Positions 50,253 through 61,595 of a stretch of 64,000 nt of DNA are shown piece after piece. Within the stretch, counting starts at the first letter, position 1, and each line of letters opens with the position of its first letter. The position numbers and the translations under genes were made by a program. The stretch is from Rotaria socialis (Eukaryota; Rotifera; Eurotatoria; Philodinida; Philodinidae), in the NCBI GenBank assembly GCA_905331475.1, contig CAJNYU010003618.1:62001-126000 (forward strand), read 5' to 3'. The notes below the pieces were generated by a model. That model ran no database searches and was not told the DNA's origin. It saw nothing but the letters and a program-made list of their open reading frames with translations.

Positions 50253-52771
50253 AATAAGAACACCAGTGTTTATACTAGTGATACTTTTCTAGCACAAACT
50301 TCAACACAATACAATATGTCTTTAACAACATCAAAACCACCTATAAATCGTCTCATCACAACTAATCAAGCTGGTTTAGGTACCGCATCAATCACCCATC
50401 GAAAATATACTTTATTTTCCATTTTTAACTTTTAAGATATGAATAATTTTTCAAATAGCATTTTACTAAATTCTGCCATGAAAGATTTAATAACATCAAG
50501 CGATATTTTTTCAAGTGAGCTGGAAGAAAAAATAAACCTATTATACTTTAATATTGATTTTATAGACCCAATGATAAAATTCATATTATACGGCGTTACC
50601 AATGACATATCGATAGACACCAGTGCTAGTTTTAACACTATTAATACTTCAAGTAAAATAAAATGAACTACAAAAAGATCCAGTTCTAATACTTTTTCTA
50701 ACATGGTGTATCAAATATCGTGGTCGATAATACTCCTGTCATTTACGATGATAACGAAAATAAAACATATACAGGTAAGCATATCAAGCTTCAAATAATT
50801 TTCAATCGCTTTCAATTTTAGATTTGGTCAATGCTTCAATGATGGCGAACACCAACAACAATCAAGCATTAGCATCACGATCAATGTACTTCAGTAGGTT
50901 CTTACACTTTCATGATTATAGTACTTATTTTATGCTCATAGATCAGAATTTATATAATGACAATATGCCCACATTTGCATCAACACCCAAACACTGTGTA
51001 GCACCACCACTAGTAACACATTTAAACGCAAATGCGTCGAACAACTCTTGTGAAATATCTAGTAACGATTATTTTACGTTACCATCAAATCAAAACGATA
51101 AATTAACGACTCAAACAGTGTTCAATGCTATGACAACAGCAATTGATAAATACATGTCTTCTATGATTACCTCAACTAATAAACGTAAACGAATGGTAGA
51201 AGGTTCATCCCTACGGGGAAAATTTGACGAGTGTTGAAGCTTATTTAAAAGTCCAGGAAAAAGAAAATCAACGAAAAAAAGAAAAACCAGCTTCTAAGAA
51301 AACCACTGCTAAATCTGCAACAACAACTCAAAGATACCGATAAAGAAAAAGTGAGTTCATTCTAACTCAGAAACTTTTATATTGTTTGTGTTTTTAGTAA
51401 TCGAAATAATAAAAAATAACGTTTCTTAATTTTGATAACGAAGACTCCTACAATGCTACTGCAGGTCAAGATTCAAAACCAAAAGAAGTGTCAATATAAC
51501 GATACCGGTGTCCTCGATGCAACATCAATATATTTCGAACACAATTTATCAACCACCATTTTATAATATATCAATGTTAAATTAACCTGTTTTACAATCT
51601 CAATAAATCCCTTATTTATCATATGCAGAGGGTCCAATTGATCAATCCCAATTGAATCCTTATTCAATCGTATTCAACGGGTCCATCCGATCAATCTAAA
51701 ACAAGTAATACATCAAGTCAAAGCTGAGTATATTGGCAATATCCTAATACGAACAACTACCCATTATAGCCCTAAGATGTTTTTCATCGTGGAACTAACT
51801 CTACTAATTATCCCTTTGTACTACTTCATTCTGATTTAGTAAAGATTTGAATAAACTGTAAAACAATATGAAAGATATACTCAGGTTTCTGATTTACCCT
51901 TATTAGCTACTTGATTAGAAATGTTTGTTTTTTTCGTTTATTTTTGAACAATCGATTACTTTTATTGTTATCAATGTACATTCATTTGTAAGAAATGCAT
52001 TCGAGATGATGAAAATTGAGAAAATAAATATATTAGACTTGAACAATATTTTAGGAGAAACATTTTTATTATAGAAATATCTTTGAAATTATAGTTTTTG
52101 AAAAAAAGTAACTTTTACTAGGATCAGCAAATTCAGCTGCAATTTCATATACCCCACTTGCTTCTGCGCAATTAAACATTTACCCCGCTAACGCCAGCAA
52201 GATTACAAATTTGCCTCAAACGGGGTAAATATATAATTCTGTTGGGACTCTCAGCAGATTTATCACCACTATTAAGGGGGATATCTTTACCCATCTCTTT
52301 ATTGAGAAAAACGATAATTGACTAACATCACAATAAGCAAAAAGGAAAAACACAACAAACAACGCACACACGTCTCCTTCTTCGAGAATAGACAACATGT
52401 ATAATATATTTAAATATACATCGATAGATGTGGTGGGTGACTATATGAAAGAAAAAGACAAGATTATAACATATGTGAGTGTAGGCCCGTAACAACCACT
52501 AACTTATCGATCCATCCTGTTCGAAAATATTTTCACTGATCGATAGAAAAGAATTTTCTCTACATTTCTTTAACAGAAAATATTTCAAAAAATAGCTAAT
52601 CATAAAAAAGATTCAGAGAAGTAAAATGCATCTTCAATTTTTCTTTTACATTTACCCCATCTGACTCTACGTGGTTCAGTATTACGATCGCATATCTCCG
52701 TGTCGTTTACGGAGGCAAAAACGGTCGTCGTTTACAACCGTATACGAAGTGTGTATAATCGCCGACCTGGG

Positions 52772-53260
52772 AATATCTTCTTGAAATTTAATAAAATCAT
52801 TTTGAAATTTAATATTATCTTGACGAATATTATTCAATTCTTCTTCAAGCTTCGATTTATCTTCACGGAGTTTAGCATTGTAAAATTTTAAATTAAGTTG
52901 ATAAATTGTTGTATTAGCTTCAGGTGCGATACCCGGGTCGATCAACTTGGGTCGTACACGGCCGTTTGACCACATTACGGTCGTTAGTAGCCGTTACGAC
53001 ACGGCGAAATGCGACCGTAATACAGTGCATGCCAAAACGCCAAATTACAGCGATTTACGTTCGGAAACGTTATAAAACGGTAGTATACGTTGCCATATGC
53101 GGCCGTTTACGATCGTATCAGGTCGTCTTAATGTTCTGTCTGGGTACTAATATGATTTTTTTATTATATTTCTTCTGGTAATACTTCATTTATTTGATCA
53201 ACTGTAATTAGTATTTGGTGATGGACAAACATCTGTTCTCATCATATCTTCTGCTTCAAT
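52772..53260 (-). pseudogene. coiled-coil protein fragment split by element E12
   Basis: Minus-strand frame 52780-52931 reads EANTTIYQLNLKFYNAKLREDKSKLEEELNN and on to QNDFIKFQED: charged, heptad-like, with no stop. Element E12 interrupts it on the upstream side and E8 on the downstream side; beyond E12 a short frame (TIEAEDMMRTDVCPSPN, about 53205-53260) could be its neighbour. I do not recognise the family. Both sides are cut, so it cannot be functional as it stands. Confidence 0.35.
52932..53144. mobile_element. CCCAGG-family TIR element E12 (CCGTAAAC word)
   Basis: Ends CCCGGGTCGATCAACTTGGG and GTTCTGTCTGGG with TA on both sides (52930-52931, 53145-53146). The interior has ACGGCCGTTT, ACGGTCGT and CGTTTACGATCG words. 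Confidence 0.7.
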
Positions 53261-53671
53261 GGTAAAATTTATGTTCCAAAAAAGAAATTTTAATGAAAAA
53301 AAAAAGAAATGAAATAAGAATTATGACCATGAGATTCTATTGATTCGCCTAAAAAGAGACATTTTTTATAAACTAATCCGTTTCATGAATGTTCAGCTGC
53401 TTAAAATTTTTGCCTGCTGGTTTTCTAAACATAGTTTTTTGACTGTTTAGTATGTTTTCTTTTGATTCATGGGACTAACTAAAAGAACAAGCGAGTTATT
53501 ACAACCATTTTCATAGCTATTCAACAAAACGGCATAACTATCTAATTGTCTCAATAGTTTATTAATTTATTCAGTTCATTTACCTGTTAGCAGCTATTTA
53601 AATATTAATAATCCTGCCTGAACTAGTATGACTATTCGAACTATTTGATGTGAATCAATTCTGTTGGTGTA
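53261..53671. other. non-coding stretch
   Basis: AT-rich, nothing recognised. Confidence 0.35.
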
Positions 53672-53843
53672 CCCAGGTCGACGATTACGGATTTCATATA
53701 GGGCTGTAAACGACCATATACGGACAAATATGATTGTATACTGAGAAATAAGGAATAAAACGGAGATTATATTACGGGCTGTGTATGCGACGACCGTTTT
53801 TGTCTCCGTATACAGTCGTTTACGACCGTGCTTGTTTGATCTA
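53672..53843. mobile_element. CCCAGG-family TIR element E13 (CCGTATAC word), right end decayed
   Basis: Left end TA-CCCAGGTCGACGATTACGG; interior GTAAACGACC, CGTATACGG and GTTTACGACC words. The right end (about GCTTGTTTGATC) matches the GATCAAAC form of the terminus, but no TGGG remains. Confidence 0.55.
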
Positions 53844-54683
53844 GAATAGTAGTTATAAATATATCAAATAAAATATTAGCACATTCATAGAAGTTCTTCA
53901 AGTGAATACATTGCAGAATAGTTATACTTACTCGGCAACTGAATTGTCCCTCTCATCATTCGAAGATTATTCGTTAGGATACAAAAAATTGTTGTAACGG
54001 ATGGGTATACATCAAAAAGAATTTCTGTTATAATTTCAAACAATTTTCCCTGAAAAAATTCGAAACTCCATTTATATCATAGTGCTACATGAATACGTAT
54101 TTTGTGTTGAAAAATAGCCCAAGAGTTCTGAGTTGAAAACGGAAGACAAAATAACGCTAATAAACTTATATTTAACAAATAATTGCCGCACAAATGATGA
54201 GAACTATAAAAATATCCTTCTAAAAAGACTTTATTCTGCGAAAGTTAGCGGAACACCCATGTGTATGCATATAATTTCATTTATAGCCACATCCTGCTTC
54301 AGTTCTCATTGGAGTATTTTCGAAGTAGAAGACAATTTTCCTCCAAAATTTTACCATCAAACCTCATAATACAAAAAATAGATTCTAAAATTCGTCAATT
54401 GGCAAGAGAAAATCGTCTAAACTATCTTCGTGAAATGTGTGATCCAATGTCGCATATTTCTTGTCACTACCGGCGGCAGCGCTTATAAGCTCTGGTTCCA
54501 GCTAAAAAGGCTTCCAGAAATCGTTTTTTGTCAAATCCCAATTTATTTCGGAAAAAGAATTCGAATTAATCGAAAACAAACTATATTACAATATATTTTG
54601 CCAATTATTATTTTTACAGCGACATCTTTAATAAAATATTTATCTCGTAAATGGGACTGATTTGAGATCTGTGGCTACTACAG
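53844..54683. other. non-coding stretch with short open frames
   Basis: Frames at 54133-54660 (for example IRQLARENRLNYLREMCDPMS) overlap in different phases, without family resemblance that I can name. Possibly remains of a mobile-element gene. Confidence 0.3.
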
Positions 54684-54999
54684 TCCAGATCGAGCAATCC
54701 GACAGTAGGCGCCTATCGGAACCCATCCGACCGACTGTAATCCAATAGGATTTTATCGGATCCTGTCAGATCTTACAGAATTATCGTTGGATTCCGGGTC
54801 GAGGAATCGATGTCGGATCCTCAGTGTCGGATTCCTATGGATTCCAAGGAAAAACCGTTGTATGTCATCGGAAGTTGATAGGATTCCGACACTGAGGAGC
54901 CGACATCGATTCCTCGACCCGGAATCCAACAGAATTGTATCGGATTGTAGGATATTTCCAGGTTCCTATCGGATCCGATATCGGATCAGTCGATCTGGG
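54684..54999. mobile_element. CCCAGG-family TIR element E14 (ATCCGA word)
   Basis: Ends TCCAGATCGAGCAATCCGAC and CAGTCGATCTGGG, right flank TA. The two inner arms are nearly perfect complements: GGATTCCGGGTCGAGGAATC near 54790 and GATTCCTCGACCCGGAATCC near 54906. Same word class as E2/E7, but not alignable to them throughout. Confidence 0.75.
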
Positions 55000-55124
55000 T
55001 AGACGGCTCAGGCACATCGACATCATCAGAGTGCATTGAATTCAACACGATTCTGCCGGTGTTAACAGACGCAAAAAATATTTAGTCGTTTCAATACTAT
55101 ACAAAAGGATGCATCACTTTCATG

Positions 55125-55190
55125 AAAAACCGGCGGTAGAGTGCACATTATACCGAACGGTGAACCGTCGGTATACCGCCGGTCTTTTTC
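55125..55190. repeat. short palindromic ACCGGCGGTA block
   Basis: AAAAACCGGCGGTA faces TACCGCCGGTCTTTTT, with ACCGAACGGTGAACCGTCGGT in between. Related to the words at 3600-3690 and 6091-6180. No CCCAGG ends. Confidence 0.55.
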
Positions 55191-55858
55191 CGGTTTGAAT
55201 AACATGAGATAGTAATTAATTGCTGTTGCTTTCAATGTACATCAGATATTGATAGTGCAATACGTAGTTTCATTACTCAAGAGAAAACGTGAGCGTTAAA
55301 ATTCTATAAAGAACGGCTCTATGTATTGATAGATTTAATCAAGAAGATCTCATAAACTATTTAAGAAGTTTCAAAACTACTTTACAATCTAGTCCTTTCT
55401 TTTACGTTATTCGCCCTATCTACTGTCGAATTGAGCACACACAGCTACATTCAATTTCTGCCCGTGTATATCAATGATGAGAATTGCTTCGTTAATGCTC
55501 TCGAAAACAGTCTGAAAGTAATTTAAATTGCATCTAATTATATTAATTTATGTACTAAGAACACAGATCGATTCTAACGAAAACCATGTAAAACTAAACC
55601 ATCAAACGGAAAATTTCAGAATCTGTTATCGATAAACTTGAGCGTTAACTGCTAATCCGTATCCCACATCTATCAAGACCTAAAGCTTGCTTGGTATCTA
55701 TACAGATATGTAAAGATTTCATTCAAGTGAGAATTCAAGTTAATAAAGTGTACGAGTAATTTACTACCAAACTAAACGGTATGGTACCAAAAGTGTCGAT
55801 AAAAGCATCTTCCTTCGCTTTACTGGTGTTCGTGAGTGACAGAATCCATCTTTGTGCC
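55191..55858. other. non-coding stretch
   Basis: No exon recognised between the palindrome and the second copy of the dispersed duplication. Confidence 0.35.
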
Positions 55859-56156
55859 AGACTGAAGAATAGACGTTTTCGTGTAATAGGCAACATCATA
55901 ATGAAATTCAATTTCTTATCACATATTCTAGCGTCAAGAGTTTCCTTGTTACCCAATAAATCAAATATCAGATCGATAGTTTTATTTCCACCTACTTATG
56001 TTGTATACGACCACTTCGTAAGACATATGGCTAAAAAAGTCAAAGACCATCCTATATATGTAGCAAATGATATTATAGTTTGAATCCGACAAAAACCGTA
56101 TCATAGTATTCTAGAAAGTGAGAGTTCTATTTAGGATTTCATAAAGTGAAAATAAG
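55859..56156 (+). repeat. dispersed duplication, copy 2
   Basis: Copy of 46411-46707, starting AGACTGAAGAATAGACGTTT and ending CATAAAGTGAAAATAAG, with a handful of differences. Here the shared open frame runs to 56083. Copy 1 stops at an N exactly where this copy continues into unique sequence. Confidence 0.8.
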
Positions 56157-56559
56157 CTCGGTTTATCAAATCTTTTTTTCGATCGAAACAAAAACTTGCC
56201 ATCTAAGTTGCAAATCATTTATATTATATGTCGATATATTCTTGGTTCAGTCGTGAAACATTCGTTCAATGATGAAACCAATACATGCATCGTTTTTAGA
56301 AACAAACATACTGTATAATTCTACGCACTCCCACATCGGGTTAAAATGTCAATTGAATCATTTTCTGCAATTTGCATGATTAAATTATCACTGTTCATCT
56401 CAAATATTAAGTCGGTCAATCAAAGATCAATTTAGATTTTTACTCAAACAGTAGTTTCTATAAATAGGTAACCTTAACCATGATCGAAAAAACTTAAAAG
56501 GAAAAATTATATTTATCAGCATTCATAACGTTTCTTTCATTCTCAAACAGTAATAGATC

Positions 56560-57700
56560 ATCTATTGTGTATTTAGACGATTTCTTACTCTGATACATTA
56601 TTTCACTTAATGAAAACTTTCCAGTTATCTTAGTAGAACTACTGATAAACCTATGAATGGAATTGGTTACACCAACGACTACTTATTTGATATTGTATTT
56701 CCCTGTTTGAGGTATTCAGTTCAAAACTAATTTTCCAACAAAGTCAATAAGTATCTTCATTATACTTGCTATAAACAAGACTGAACCCTAAGATCAACAA
56801 CAAAAACGATCAGTTATCCTGAAACAGACATAAAAAGCGTCTTGTAACCCCTGCGCGTGGCTCACTTCCCAGCATCAACTTGAACATAAATATGTTCCAA
56901 TCAAAAAGATTCACAACAACATTAGAAATACATAGCTAAATAAGGTCTACTCAATTTGAAACCTATGTATCGATAAGCGTTGACAGTTCGCGATGTTCAA
57001 CCAGATGTTTTCATTAATACTTGATCACTGTCTTCATCCACGGGAACTATTTACCAACTACATTACGTCTATCCAACTCTCTCTCCGACATGCAACAAGT
57101 CCACTCCGTAATACAAATGATTCCTTACTATAAGCAACGTTACACCAACGTCTACTTATCTGATATTGTATTTCCCTGTTTGCGATATTTCTTCCGAAAC
57201 TTACTTTCACTCAAACTCAATAAGCATCTTCATTCCATTTACTATGAACAAGACTCAATCGTAAGGTCAACCACGACCAACCACATTGTACGTGAAAACA
57301 AATAGAAAACTTCTTATAACCGCTGCATGGTCAAATTACCCCGTTCGTGGCATCAGCTTAAACATAGATATGTTCTAATCAATGAAATTTACACATCGAT
57401 GGAAATTCATCGCTAAATAACATCTACTCAATTGAAACCAACACATCGATCAACGCTAACACGCCACGATGCTGAACCAGATGTTCTCCCGAACACATCA
57501 TAACTGTCTTCCATGGTGAGAACTACTTATCAATTGCATTGCATTGCATTAAACAAATCCTTTCTTTCCTATACCAATTATACCTCGTCTTACAATAATT
57601 TCTTCACCATAAACGTCATTCTTTCGTCTTCTGCTACATCTCTACCCATCCAATCATCGTATTTACACTAATAACATTCAACCAGACGTTTCTCCCTGAT
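56560..57700 (+). repeat. degenerate tandem repeats of about 475 bp
   Basis: Blocks recur at a spacing of about 470-480 bp: GATATTGTATTTCCCTGTTTG at about 56690 and 57163; the ATATGTTC(C/T)AATCAA stretch at about 56887 and 57367; a CCAGATGTTTTC/CCAGATGTTCTC block at about 57001 and 57478. Identity is roughly 70 percent by eye, so the array is old. Confidence 0.6.
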
Positions 57701-58391
57701 TAAAACTAACCAAAATGCGATCACAGTAATTCCTTATCTTCACACTATCGGCATTTCTCAGCCATTCTACTCACTGACATATTACATGCCGTTTACTTTA
57801 CGAGCATATTATATTGAACTAAACGACTTCACTACTCTTTGTTAGCCCTAATCAATCGTAGAAATGTTGGAGAAAAGTGAACAACGCTCATAATCACCCC
57901 TGAAGTGTCTGTCTCTCGAAAAAGAAAAACCAGAAATTGTTGTTATGCCAAACACACGGTATTATTATGTTGATCAACTTTCATTCTTTTTTCTGGATTA
58001 CTAATTGATTACGATTATAAGGAAATGCTTGAAATCATCAACCCCAGAATGAATTATGTAATAAGTCGTCGAGATGTATGATACCTTGCAGATGTTTCTA
58101 ATCATTGCATTTGTATCATACACAAGCATACGTATGCTTGATGTTGTCGAATAATAATTGGTCAATGTAAACATGGTCTGAATAAGAAGATCAAAATGAT
58201 AGTAAATTAATTGAGCCAATTGTCCGATCGATCAAAGATTATAAGAACACGAATAGAAATAGGATGATTCTTTGATTAGTATGTGATTGTCATAAATAAT
58301 TAAAATAAACCATTTATATTCAACTTGAATTTATATACTGATAAATGTACGAGTTACATTACATTTCGTAGTTTACAACATCGATTGAAAC
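57701..58391. other. non-coding stretch
   Basis: Upstream of the 58392 gene; no exon recognised. Confidence 0.35.
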
Positions 58392-58948
58392 ATGTCTTCA
58401 CAAAAGAATGAGAAATGGTCGTCCATGGCTTCGTTATCGAAATTTTTTTCGACTATTTCTCATAGTCTATTGTTTACATCGAAGAAATCTTCTCAAACAT
58501 TGAACAAGAAGAAGAGGAATAGTAAGAAAGTAAAACCGACAGAATCTGTTTTCAAAGTAAACTAAATAGAACTGTTTTATTTCGTACTATTATTCGTATG
58601 TTTACTATTTAGAACGTCCATTTCGTTCCACAAAGTGCGCCAATCATTCGTCGCTATCTGTCTCAACCTAATGCAAAAACTAGTCGAATTGAAATTTCAA
58701 TGAAAGAAAATCATTATCGATCCTTAGTACAAGAAAATGTGCACAAGAAAAAGGAAGACATCGAAGAACAGGAAGAAGAAGAAGAAGAAGAAGACTATTC
58801 AAGATATTCACTTCGACCCAATTTATCTCTTTTCAACATAAGTGTGGATAATTTTGATAAAAGATCACAAGATTACGATCAAGATGGGTCACGGCAACAG
58901 GACTGGCTCGACGATATTTTTCACTCGACCAAGATAGGAGAATATTAA
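58392..58948 (+). CDS. small charged protein, unknown
   Basis: Two exons, 58392-58556 and 58613-58948, splice in phase 0 (GT at 58557, AG at 58611-58612) to 166 residues. The N-terminus is Ser/Lys-rich (MSSQKNEKWSSMASLSKFF...KKSSQTLNKKKRNSKKVK), the middle has IIRRYLSQPNAKTSRIEISM, followed by an acidic run (EEQEEEEEEED) and a C-terminal segment SLRPNLSLFNISVDNF...DWLDDIFHSTKIGEY. No membrane segment or signal peptide. The charge layout suggests a nuclear or cytosolic disordered protein, but no family is recognised. The clean splice, plus ATG and stop, support a real gene. Confidence 0.6.
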
Positions 58949-59608
58949 TTTTGTTTCGTTTTTTTCTGTTTATTATTAAAAAATAAATTCTTTTCTTTTC
59001 TTTTACCTGTTCGATCAAATCAAACAATGATTTTTCTCTTACACAGACAAACTTATCTTTTTCTCTTCGTATCTAGTGTTCGAACAAAAAAAATCGAGTG
59101 ACATCGAAGGAGGTGGAGTCTACGCACAATGATGATACCTTGATAATGATTTTTCATTGTATGAGAATCTTCGTCTTACGTTACTGATGATTTCGTCTCT
59201 TCAATGCACACTAAATTGAGAGAGAACCGACTCATTGTTGACTCAATGGGAACGAGTTAGAAATCAGAGTCTCAGTACGATTCTCTTTCCCCCTCATGCT
59301 TGTGCACATCAGTACGTGTGTGTGTGTGTACACAGCAAACAGTAGAACATACATGCATACAAAATAACGTACAGATGTATTGCATGGAATATTACGTCAA
59401 AAAAGAATGATTTTTTTCGTTCTTTTCTTTTTTGCTCATTCGTGAGTAGACAACTAGGGGTCGAGCGAGTCAGTCATAGTGTAATGTCGAAGAAAGAGAA
59501 AAGAAAAAAAAGCTTTTGTATGCGCCTGGTAGTGTAAGAAGTAATCACGTATAGTACACACGCACATATATATATATTCATTATTGTTACAACTATTACA
59601 AATTTTGA
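58949..59608. other. intergenic, innexin 2 upstream region
   Basis: Contains (TG)n at about 59317-59329 and (TA)n at about 59568-59577 before the innexin 2 start. No exon recognised. Confidence 0.4.
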
Positions 59609-60889
59609 ATGGAGTTGATACGCCTAGCTGACAGATTTTCTGGTTTTCTCTCCATAGCTAATGTTCGTGCTAAAGCTAATGATTTTATTGTTGATCGTTT
59701 GAGTTACAAATTTACATCAGGTATCTTGTGTGCATTTGCATTTTTTTGTGGTGTAAGATCAATTTATACGGTGCCTATTATTTGTTGGATACCGGCTCAA
59801 TTAAGACGGTATGAAAGAGCAATCACAGCATATTGTTATGCAAATAATACATATTATGTACCGGATGATAGACGTGTACCATCGACTGCGAATGAACGGT
59901 ACGACAGTTTGATTATATATTATCAATGGTTGGTATGTACGGAATAAGAAATATTTCAAATTTATGTTTTTATTCACTACGTTTTTGTCGGTTTTGATTA
60001 GCCATGGATCCTTGCAGTTCAAGCATTTTTCTTTTATTTGCCAAAATTAGTATGGTATTTAGCACTGGCAGGTAGTGGACAAAATGTGAGATCTTTACTA
60101 GAAGCTGCAACTAAACTATCTAGTGTACCTAGTTTCGGAAAGAAAATATCACTATCAGCATTACGTGAAGACCAACTCGTTTATTTAAATTCACAATTAT
60201 TTCGTCGAGACAAAGGAGATTCTATACATCACGTTGTACAAGGTCGTAGTCGACTATATACATGTTATTTTATACTGTGTTATTTAGGTGTAAAACTTTT
60301 ATATTTCTTAAATTGCCTATTACAAATTTGTTTCATTCATCTTATGATTGGTTCACGTACATTAGACACAAACAGTTTTAATCATCTAAAACATGATGTA
60401 TTAGAGAAGCATTTTATTGGTCAATTTGTAAATAAATTGAGTTCAGGTGTATCCGAACTAATCGATACAAGTTCATTTCCAAAACGAACACTCTGTGATT
60501 TTACATTTCGTGAATTAGCATCCAATCATGCATATACCGTCGAATGTATACTACCGTTAAATATAATTGTTGAAAAAATGTATGCATTCTTATATATTTG
60601 GTTTATTTTATTAGCATTTATTATTTTTATTGATTTTTTCAAATGGATTGGATATTTAACACATTGTCTTGTTAGTAGTGATAAAACACGTGAACATTAC
60701 ATACGAACACATCTTATTGATCAAAAACAATATACTTCCGATGCTATCAGAGCGTTTACCAAAGATCATTTTACTGGCAACAATTACTTTTTACTGAAAC
60801 TTTTATCAAAAAATATTTCTACTTTTGTTGTTGTTGATATGTTAGATTATTCTTTTAAAACAAATGCAAGTAATAAAAAAGAGAAGTAA
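59609..60889 (+). CDS. innexin gap-junction protein (innexin 2 of window)
   Basis: Two exons, 59609-59932 and 60002-60889, give 403 residues. It shares innexin features: first loop with two Cys (C59 and C76; ICWIPAQLRRYERAITAYCYANNTYYVP), YYQWLPWILAVQAFFFYLPKLVWY at helix 2, second loop TLCDFTFRELASNHAYTVECILPLN with two Cys, and helix 4 FLYIWFILLAFIIFIDFFKWI. The tail is short (ending SFKTNASNKKEK), unlike the long tail of innexin 1. Only one intron, against eight in innexin 1, so the two are old paralogs rather than recent duplicates. Forms gap junctions or hemichannels at the plasma membrane. Confidence 0.9.
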
Positions 60890-61095
60890 TCGAATAAATA
60901 AACTTTGTATATTGAACATGATATTGAATAGGTAAACAAAGCAAAAAAATATATTTAGAATATTTTGGCAGTATTTTTGGGAAGAAGATATTAATTTGAT
61001 ATTTTTTAGTTTTTCATGTCTTGGAAATGATGGGTAAAGAATGTAGGGAATCTTTTCCGTCGGAGTAAATTTACTTACGTAAAATTGATGAGTCT

Positions 61096-61359
61096 TTGAT
61101 AGGAAGAACACATCTATTTTCTGATACTATAAGAAAGTTGTCAATTCATCTTTTATTAAAAGATATGAATAGATTAGTCTTAAGAGAGAATATGAGGATT
61201 TTGATGCCGACTGTTTTTGAGAATGAGACAACTGACGATGATCGCAGAAGAAACTCAAGTAAATGGTGTCAAAAACTGAAAGATCATCTTTTTAGATTAT
61301 GTAGCAATAAATTTGACTGTCCTACGTTGGATATCAATGAGAAAAATAGAATCTTTTAG
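61096..61359 (+). CDS. open reading frame of unknown status
   Basis: An 87-codon frame (MIGRTHLFSDTIRKLSIHLLLKDMNR...) downstream of innexin 2 has moderately biased composition and a Cys/Asp-rich end, but no recognisable domain and no clear splice partners. It may be chance or a remnant. Confidence 0.2.
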   Translation: MIGRTHLFSDTIRKLSIHLLLKDMNRLVLRENMRILMPTVFENETTDDDRRRNSSKWCQKLKDHLFRLCSNKFDCPTLDINEKNRIF

Positions 61360-61595
61360 TTCCTTGTGGACTTGGTTGCTTTAAAAATTATAGAGAAAAA
61401 CTACATCGCTGTTTGAAGAAGAAAAATGTAGAATATAATTTTCAAAAACTGAATTTCGAATTTTGTATTGTTATTTATTTCATTTAATTTGAATTGTTTC
61501 ATAAATAAATAGCCTGACTTTAGCGACCAGAAGAAATAATAAACATATACAAAGAAACAGATGAAACATACGAAGCGCTACCTCAATTTCAGCGA

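Larger units (their letters stand above)
48151..51347 (+). pseudogene. pogo/Tigger (DDE_1) transposase, inactivated
   Basis: Start MPRTYTKKSSQ at 48151, then (after element E7) a CENP-B/pogo helix-turn-helix region: FTAIEAGRQYNIPVANLYS, RLSGKRG, and LYDEEEFLVYVIELFQEW. A DDE domain follows: NVDG with first Asp at 49142, KRSMRYASSSQ, IMDGYKSH with second Asp at 49526, and LPPHSATLLQPLNV, where the third catalytic Asp is Asn (49635-49637). The tail (GENLTSVEAYLKVQEKENQ, around 51210-51347) resembles pogo C-termini. Damage: a one-base loss near 48770 (frame changes after LTRNV), a TAG at 49133-49135 just before NVDG, further stops, a frameshift near 51215, and the E7 insertion. Function would have been TA-targeted cut-and-paste. 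Confidence 0.8.
47353..52667 (+). mobile_element. pogo/Tigger-type DNA transposon, dead
   Basis: Ends GAGTCAGATAGAGTAAATG and CATTTACCCCATCTGACTC, each flanked by TA. Long subterminal zones (47353 to about 47950, and about 51930-52667) are imperfect inverted repeats sharing TCTGCTGAGAGTCCCAACAG and GCTGGCGTTAGCGGGGTAAA. GGGGTAAAT/ATTTACCCC words recur at both ends (for example 47479, 47518, 47767, 52178, 52218), likely transposase-binding sites. The interior carries a broken transposase (48151-51347). Confidence 0.8.
46986..52771. mobile_element. CCCAGG-family element E8, outer shell of a nested stack
   Basis: Left end CTCAGGTCAAACAAACACAG (preceded by TA), right end GCCGACCTGGG. The element's own sequence is only the outer parts (46986-47013, 47324-47350 and 52670-52771), using CGTAAACGACCGTATACGG words. 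Two elements have inserted into it: a hAT-type MITE (47014-47315) and the pogo-type transposon (47353-52667). Confidence 0.65.

Noticed and set aside
49993..50704. Small frames on both strands in the pogo interior
   Set aside because: They overlap in conflicting phases; only the DDE and C-terminal motifs of the transposase are convincing.
54787..55002. 71-codon open frame
   Set aside because: Inside element E14; word-driven absence of stops.
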